Assembly (NCBI RefSeq): GCF_900101885.1
Contig: NZ_FNAN01000001.1
Span: forward strand, 124,001 to 188,000
DNA: 64,000 nucleotides
Direction: 5' to 3'
From: Dyadobacter soli
Lineage (GTDB): Bacteria; Bacteroidota; Bacteroidia; Cytophagales; Spirosomataceae
A model generated the notes under the pieces. That model had not been told where the DNA came from, did not search any database, and saw nothing but the letters and a program-made list of their open reading frames with translations. Position 1 is the first letter of the stretch. Every line of letters begins with the position of its first letter. Below, one piece after another: positions 59,701-64,000 of this stretch. A program made the position numbers and the translations under genes.

Positions 59701-60433
59701 CGGTTAGGATAAAAGGCGTGTTCGCTGCCTCGGTCTGGTACTGGCCGCTTACTACCCACACCTGCTTGATGGCCGTGTTCAATGCTGCGCCGCGTGTGGC
59801 GTGGTACATGCGTTTGAGGGGATGGTCCCAGCTGCTGCCGTCGCCGGGCGAGCTGGTGCCGCCGTCGACGTACAGAACGCCATTCGCGTCAGGCTGCGCT
59901 TCTGCGGCAGGGTCGTAGCCGCTTACGGTTCCGTTAAGGACGAAATTGTCGATCCCCGAATAATTTTGATTGGGCGTAGTGCTGTTCGTCACCGCGATCC
60001 GGATCACCATCCGGTTCCGGAGCTTGGAAACGGTTTTGGTCCGGGTAATGCCGGCCATCGTGAGGCTCGAAGTAAAAGATGCTCCGTAATTTACCCCGTC
60101 GACCTGGACTTGAAAGGTCGCATTGTCGGAAGAGAACTTATTGAATGTAATGCTGGTCAGCTCTACCTGGAAACCTTCCTTAATGTTTACGGTAAGCACA
60201 TAAACATGGTTGTGTGCAGCGAGTGCCATAGCATTGTTGCCGGCGTAATTGTACGAGTAAGGTGTGTCGCCAATCCCCGTCCACGCACTCGTGAGATTGG
60301 AGTTAATGGAAGTTGGGTTGTTGAAGTTGCTGTTCGGAAACGTGTTATTGTAGATCACGGCCGGATGGGCGACAGTGGCAACCAGCAGTGCGCAGAACAG
60401 TGTGAAAAGGGGTCGTAGTAGTTGTGTCTTCAT
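56780..60433 (-). CDS. Type IX-secreted beta-helix protein
   Basis: 1217 residues. Signal peptide ~1-25. Residues ~30-170 form a jelly-roll-like domain (GFQVELTSITFNKFSSDNATFQVQVDG). Two right-handed beta-helix modules follow, each opened by a similar lead (LYVDGGTSSPGDGSSWDHPL and WYVNAASSIPAPSGDSWANA) and built from coils such as GGAIYLLNSSPLILQCIFAANS. A fibronectin-like region (LQWQTTSEVNSDRFEIERS) precedes the C-terminal type IX sorting domain (~1145-1217; VAIYPNPAV ... GSYTVEVQMADG ... LMITH). So it is exported through the gliding-associated type IX system and attached to the surface or released. Adhesion or polysaccharide binding is likely; no catalytic site is clear. Confidence 0.88.
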   Translation of the reverse strand: MKTQLLRPLFTLFCALLVATVAHPAVIYNNTFPNSNFNNPTSINSNLTSAWTGIGDTPYSYNYAGNNAMALAAHNHVYVLTVNIKEGFQVELTSITFNKFSSDNATFQVQVDGVNYGASFTSSLTMAGITRTKTVSKLRNRMVIRIAVTNSTTPNQNYSGIDNFVLNGTVSGYDPAAEAQPDANGVLYVDGGTSSPGDGSSWDHPLKRMYHATRGAALNTAIKQVWVVSGQYQTEAANTPFILTDGVGYYGGFEGYESDLRDRLLTNQSTLAGQGGTVITTSGAGATTRLDGFTITGGTGFSVNNERRGGALHATNSSLVIANCVFSENATDPSATEGKGGAIYLLNSSPLILQCIFAANSAKGTSAGRGGAIFIDNSSPTIRNCTFSANEVGGGASADNGAALYAVSGSSPVIENSIIWKNTDPASPGGTGSISGGGTPVVSYSLVQGGFAGGTNILDTDPQFTDPSQYNFVQRKGSPVTNAGNPATDLSAFPKNADDTPIALDDNRRLTSQAIDLGPYEVTPASIWYVNAASSIPAPSGDSWANAFAGLRDALTVASDGDQVWVARGEYAIGSIQLAFVRGVKIYGSFVGTETTLDQRTLPIAHGDPATASVITSNVGPAIDNTGNDLTHDDLFDGFTVTGVFGSNGGAMRNVGSSPTISNCAFLGNYATSGGAVYNEGGASPQFINTIFRGNSAMFGDGGAVTNRISCNTVFINCLIAGNSASNHGGAIENDGSVVLVNCTIAGNQQGSGGVISGFEGPVIVRNSIIYGNGSGISSQESTISVAYSIVEGLAASEADHNLAGTTNPQFAGPEDWTLLPCSPAINRGTNEAFSEIPTVTTDLAHNARIYNTQTDMGAYEMQAITGPGTLPASGDQATLPVYAGATAITSDCKTFGLIEPTGTPGSLGNVTIKTFLAPGNTVSEGQKVFVKRHYDFTPSGTDGPAKVTLFFSKQDFETYNQAYGNANNASLPANLKVVQYHGTSPYGFPGTYSGPTELITNVTVTESEDQTMYLVSFQVSGFSGFFISGQSEAALPVTLVSFQAKKRENEAYLQWQTTSEVNSDRFEIERSADGKNWQYLGQVASKGGVSTHTDYSYTDALPITGTNLYRLKMVDRAADGIDGSIAYSRVAALEFDAERVAIYPNPAVGVSEVGLRGLKTEDIREIRLLDQTGRSLGQPVLRQGNFNIGNIGAGSYTVEVQMADGSKRPLKLMITH

Positions 60434-60524
60434 AGCTTAGGCTGGAATGATGAGTGTTCATTTCAGCCCGCAATATGGAATGCCGGGAGGCCGTGGAATT
60501 GTCAATTTTTAGTCAGAAACTATT

Positions 60525-60532
60525 CAAATTTA
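60525..60532 (-). promoter_or_regulatory. -7 box for the type IX-secreted protein gene
   Basis: On the minus strand TAAATTTG matches TAnnTTTG exactly, about 92 bp upstream of the ATG at 60433, in the 161-bp divergent gap shared with the hybrid sensor. No matching -33 TTTG at 19-21 bp. Confidence 0.4.
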
Positions 60533-60594
60533 ATCGCAGAAGGCTGCTTTGTCGTAAATTAGCTTCAAAGCACCCCCTTTTGAAGAAATTCTAC

Positions 60595-63500
60595 ATGCTC
60601 CGCCCGTTTATCGTATTCTTGCTGTATTGGCTGATCGCCGGTGTGTGCCTGTCCGAAACCATATCGGCGCAGTCGGTAGGCTTTCCGGTCCCCGAAATTA
60701 TCACCGCGAAACAAGGGCTTCCCCAGGGTTTTGTACCCGGTATCGTGCAGGACGCGCGCGGTTTCATGTGGCTGGCCACGCGCGACGGGCTGTGCCGCTA
60801 CGACGGCCGGGGATTCAGGGTATTCCAACCGTCGGACGAACAGGAGATGTCGCTTTCCTCACTAGGACTTGAAAATCTGCAAACCACCGCCGACGGAAAA
60901 ATCTGGATCACCTCCGACCAGGGGCATATCGACCTTTTCGATCCGGTACGCGAGACATTCGTCAACTTCTCACGCCAGTCGTTCTACCAACGGCAGTTTG
61001 GAAAGCGTTTTTTAAGGGATATGTATGCCGACAGCCAGCACAGGCTATGGCTCATGTCGGACGGCGGGGGATTGGACTATATTCATTTAAATACCCATAA
61101 AATAAAAGAATACCACCGCTCGACCGGCGATACAAGCGCCATCGTAGAGGCGCATGTGCGGTTCGTGAGCGAAGACAGGGCAGGCGATATGTGGGCAGTT
61201 ACGAACAAAGGCATTTTTGTTCAGAAAAAAGGGATGGAGCAATTTACCAAATACCATTCAGCCACACTCGCAGGCGGTATCGATCAGCGTGTGAATGCAT
61301 TGAAAGGGCTGAAAGACGGCCGCCTGCTCGTGTTGTACGACACCGGCATGGCATTGCTCGATCCCACGACCGGCCTTGGCCAACGCCGCGAACTGGTACT
61401 CGATACCGAGGCGCAATACCGGCACCCCGTCGTGACCGACAGCAAGGGCAATGTGTATTTTTTCCGGATGAACCACCTCTACCGGCTCGGTACCGACGAT
61501 AGCCTTGCCGAATTCCCCGTGCAAGCCGATGTGCACGAATTCAAAAGCCTTTTTATCGATCGGTCCGACGTGCTTTGGGCGGGTACCAACGGGCAGGGCA
61601 TTCGGAAATACAATTTGAGAGCGAGTTATTTTATTACAAAAGCCTATTCTTCTGGTTTTATCCCGGATCTGCTGCAATACTTTCTGAAAGTGCCGCAAGC
61701 CGAAATCGCGCAGCTGCCGACCGATCTTTTTTCCTATAATTTCCGCTATGCATTCGAAAACCCGCAAAAAATGTGGTTCAGCGCCGGCAGAACGCCACTT
61801 TATGAACTCGATCTGTCGACACGGAGCATTCGCAGCATTCCTTTTCCCGTAGAAATCAAGGATATCAAACGGTCGGAGCTGGCGGTCAGCATCGCGAAAG
61901 ATCCCGACGGCCGCATGTGGGCGGTGCATGACAGCCTTTTGTTTTCCTACAAAAACGGCACCTGGACGCGCTTCCAGTATCCTATTCGTCCGCGTATCGA
62001 ATCGGGTATCAACCAGATTGTAGCCGACAGGCAGTACCTATGGGTCTCGACGACTACCCGTGGGCTTTACCGGATCGATAAGGCCTCGGGCGCGATCAGG
62101 CGGTATGGGTATAATGCACCCGCGGGATCGCTGAGTAATGATAACCTGTACTGCCTTTTCGCCGATCCGCTGGACGATCACCTGCTTTGGATCGGCACAT
62201 TCGGCGGCGGCTTGTGCAAGTTCGACAAGCGTACGGGACGTTGCGAGCTGCTTTCAAAACAAAACGGCCTGCCAAATAACGTGGTATACGCCGCCATTCC
62301 CGACCGACGGGGCAATGTGTGGGTGGCTACCAACCAGGGATTGTGCCAGGTAGACAGGAACACGCTGCGTACGCGCACGTATACCCGCGAGGACGGTCTC
62401 ATGGCCGACGAGTTCAACCGGTTCCACACCCTCGCATTACCCGACGGCCGCATTTTCCTGGGCGGAATGGAGGGGATAACCGCATTCGATTCCAGGCAGG
62501 CGAACGAGGACCATTACCGCCCTCCGGTTTTTATCACCGCTATTTCCATCAACAATGCGCATTTGGAACCGCGCTTATCGGCCGGCGAGCTGCCGGTGAC
62601 CTCCATGCAAGCCCTCAACCTGGCGCATTGGCAGAACTTCCTCTCCATTGAATTCGCGGCCATGCAGTACAACCGGAGCGACAAAATCCGCTATCGCTAC
62701 CAGCTGGAAGGTATTGACGAGCATTGGATCGAGACGGAAACGCCCGTTACGAAGTACACCGACCTGCGCCCGGGGCATTATGTGCTGCGGCTGAATGCAT
62801 CCAATACGCTCGGCGTGTGGAGTTCTGATATCCGCGAGCTGCATATCCGCATTGCCCCGCCCTGGTGGCGGACGTGGTGGGCTTATGGGCTGTATTTTCT
62901 GCTATTTCTGGGTGCGGTTTACGTTTTGTTGCGTGCTTATATCAACCGGGTAAGGATGCAGCAGTCTATTTTATTCAAGCAAAAAGAAATAGACCTGAAA
63001 GCGCGGGAAGCGGAGCAATTGCGTGAGCTGGACGAAATGAAAACCCGTTTTTTCTCCAACATTACCCACGAATTCCGGACGCCGCTGACGCTGATCCTCG
63101 GACCGGCCGGCCAAATGCTGGAAGAGCCACGGCAGGAAAAGGACAACAAGCGGCTTTCATTGATTGAACGGAATGGGCGGCAGCTGCTAGGGCTGATTAA
63201 CCAGTTGCTCGATTTGTCCAAACTCGAAGCCGGTACCACGCAGGTAGATGCGGCCTGGGGCGATCTCGCGGATTTTGTGGAGATGCTTACGGGCACATTT
63301 CAAATGGCTGCGGAGGCTAAAAATATTGAATTGGCGTTCCAAAACAGCCTTGAAAGCCGGTATTACTGGTTTGATCACGAAAAACTGGAACGGATTCTCA
63401 CCAACCTGCTTTCCAATGCCGTGAAGTTTGCCAATGAAAACGGCCGGATACAGGTCGCATTGAATATAACCGGTGAGGAAGGTATTGAAATCACAGTTTC

Positions 63501-64000
63501 GAATACCGGGCCCAGGATACCCGGCGCGCAGCTCAGCCGCATTTTCGACCGGTTTTACCAGGCCGATCAGCAAGCTGGTTACCGCGAAGGCACGGGCATT
63601 GGTCTGGCGATTGTGAAGGAACTGGTGGATTTGCAGGGTGGGAATGTGTCGGTTGAGAGCGGCGCGGACGGTTTCGATACGGTGTTTACCGTGGCTATGC
63701 CTTATCGCCGGGGAGAAGCGCGGCAATCAACCGAAAACCTGACTCCTAGGCTGAATGGAAACAGCCATTTGAAGCATAACGAAACGCATTTACACAAAAT
63801 CCTGCTGGTGGAAGACAATGCAGGCCTGGCGGATTTCGTATCCGACAGCCTGGCTGAAAATTACCGCTTTTACCACGCGAAAAATGGCGAGGAAGGATTG
63901 GCAATGGCCATAGAAATCATGCCCGACCTGATCATCAGCGATGTGATGATGCCGGTGATGGATGGTTATGTTTTTTGCAAACACATTAAATCGAACCTCG
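60595..64000 (+). CDS. Hybrid two-component system sensor/regulator (partial, 3' end outside window)
   Basis: 1135 complete codons are visible, open to the window end. Signal peptide ~1-26 (ISAQ). Sensor propeller repeats ~35-640 (GFMWLATRDGLCRYDG, LLWIGTFGGGLCKFD, NVWVATNQGLCQVD). Y_Y_Y domain ~670-750 (KIRYRYQLEGIDEHWIE). Membrane helix ~757-782. Kinase with His825 (NITHEFRTP), ATPase motifs LLSNAVKF, NTGPRIP and GTGIGLAI. Receiver beginning ILLVEDN with phospho-Asp1116 (IISDVMMPVMDG), cut soon after. An AraC-type output domain is expected beyond the edge. In the ATPase N-box region the order is normal; DTGPG is replaced by NTGPR. It is divergent from the type IX-secreted beta-helix gene. 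Confidence 0.93.
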   Translation, partial: MLRPFIVFLLYWLIAGVCLSETISAQSVGFPVPEIITAKQGLPQGFVPGIVQDARGFMWLATRDGLCRYDGRGFRVFQPSDEQEMSLSSLGLENLQTTADGKIWITSDQGHIDLFDPVRETFVNFSRQSFYQRQFGKRFLRDMYADSQHRLWLMSDGGGLDYIHLNTHKIKEYHRSTGDTSAIVEAHVRFVSEDRAGDMWAVTNKGIFVQKKGMEQFTKYHSATLAGGIDQRVNALKGLKDGRLLVLYDTGMALLDPTTGLGQRRELVLDTEAQYRHPVVTDSKGNVYFFRMNHLYRLGTDDSLAEFPVQADVHEFKSLFIDRSDVLWAGTNGQGIRKYNLRASYFITKAYSSGFIPDLLQYFLKVPQAEIAQLPTDLFSYNFRYAFENPQKMWFSAGRTPLYELDLSTRSIRSIPFPVEIKDIKRSELAVSIAKDPDGRMWAVHDSLLFSYKNGTWTRFQYPIRPRIESGINQIVADRQYLWVSTTTRGLYRIDKASGAIRRYGYNAPAGSLSNDNLYCLFADPLDDHLLWIGTFGGGLCKFDKRTGRCELLSKQNGLPNNVVYAAIPDRRGNVWVATNQGLCQVDRNTLRTRTYTREDGLMADEFNRFHTLALPDGRIFLGGMEGITAFDSRQANEDHYRPPVFITAISINNAHLEPRLSAGELPVTSMQALNLAHWQNFLSIEFAAMQYNRSDKIRYRYQLEGIDEHWIETETPVTKYTDLRPGHYVLRLNASNTLGVWSSDIRELHIRIAPPWWRTWWAYGLYFLLFLGAVYVLLRAYINRVRMQQSILFKQKEIDLKAREAEQLRELDEMKTRFFSNITHEFRTPLTLILGPAGQMLEEPRQEKDNKRLSLIERNGRQLLGLINQLLDLSKLEAGTTQVDAAWGDLADFVEMLTGTFQMAAEAKNIELAFQNSLESRYYWFDHEKLERILTNLLSNAVKFANENGRIQVALNITGEEGIEITVSNTGPRIPGAQLSRIFDRFYQADQQAGYREGTGIGLAIVKELVDLQGGNVSVESGADGFDTVFTVAMPYRRGEARQSTENLTPRLNGNSHLKHNETHLHKILLVEDNAGLADFVSDSLAENYRFYHAKNGEEGLAMAIEIMPDLIISDVMMPVMDGYVFCKHIKSNL

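Noticed and set aside
1-64000. tRNA, rRNA, insertion sequence or prophage
   Set aside because: No cloverleaf or ribosomal sequence, transposase motif, integrase or phage structural gene was recognised on either strand.

Overview
The window comes from a Bacteroidota chromosome, most likely a Cytophagales-type soil or plant-associated bacterium such as Dyadobacter or a relative. The genus is an inference from gene style, not a match. The evidence is four SusC/SusD outer-membrane pairs, three hybrid two-component sensors (periplasmic sensor, kinase, receiver and AraC-type DNA-binding domain in one chain), a type IX secretion C-terminal domain, and -7 boxes of the Bacteroidota form TAnnTTTG. No rRNA, tRNA, transposase, phage or CRISPR was seen.

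Layout. (1) 1-8456, minus strand: a sialic acid locus. A FadR-type regulator lies upstream, then SusC, SusD, a secreted sialidase and an N-acetylneuraminate lyase cut by the window edge. A good promoter with a 16-base palindrome lies just upstream of susC. A 264-bp tandem repeat fills the gap between the regulator and susC. (2) 8924-14570, plus: a possible operon of a small barrel-like protein and two different flavoprotein oxidases, followed by a secreted gamma-glutamyltransferase. Its purpose is unknown and it is the best candidate here for an undescribed pathway. (3) 14765-16375, minus: a low-GC pair, a one-helix membrane protein and a DUF3800 protein. (4) 16530-29979, plus: a polysaccharide locus with a beta-helix/PDZ protein, a 1441-residue hybrid sensor, SusC, SusD and a GH30 glycosidase. 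The sensor carries an in-frame array of palindromic 27-nt repeats inside its kinase dimerisation hairpin. (5) 30281-35542: a polytopic membrane protein, an exported DinB-like protein, a long purine/pyrimidine tract and a large quinoprotein dehydrogenase with a cytochrome c module. (6) 35606-44154: a GH29 alpha-L-fucosidase with a small secreted protein upstream, divergent from a third SusC/SusD pair, then an unknown lipoprotein. (7) 44160-55809, minus: a nearly textbook fructan locus (sugar porter, fructokinase, SusC, SusD, GH32 fructanase, hybrid sensor with a periplasmic sugar-binding-protein domain). (8) 56003-64000: a Nudix hydrolase, a 1217-residue beta-helix protein secreted by the type IX system, and divergently a third hybrid sensor that runs off the window.

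How the parts work together. In each glycan locus a surface or periplasmic enzyme cuts the glycan, the SusD lipoprotein and SusC channel capture and import the pieces, and a dedicated regulator senses a breakdown product. In the fructan locus the steps are visible end to end: GH32 releases fructose, the porter carries it into the cytoplasm, and the PfkB kinase phosphorylates it. In the sialic acid locus the sialidase frees Neu5Ac and the lyase splits it to ManNAc and pyruvate; the inner-membrane transporter and later enzymes must lie outside the window.
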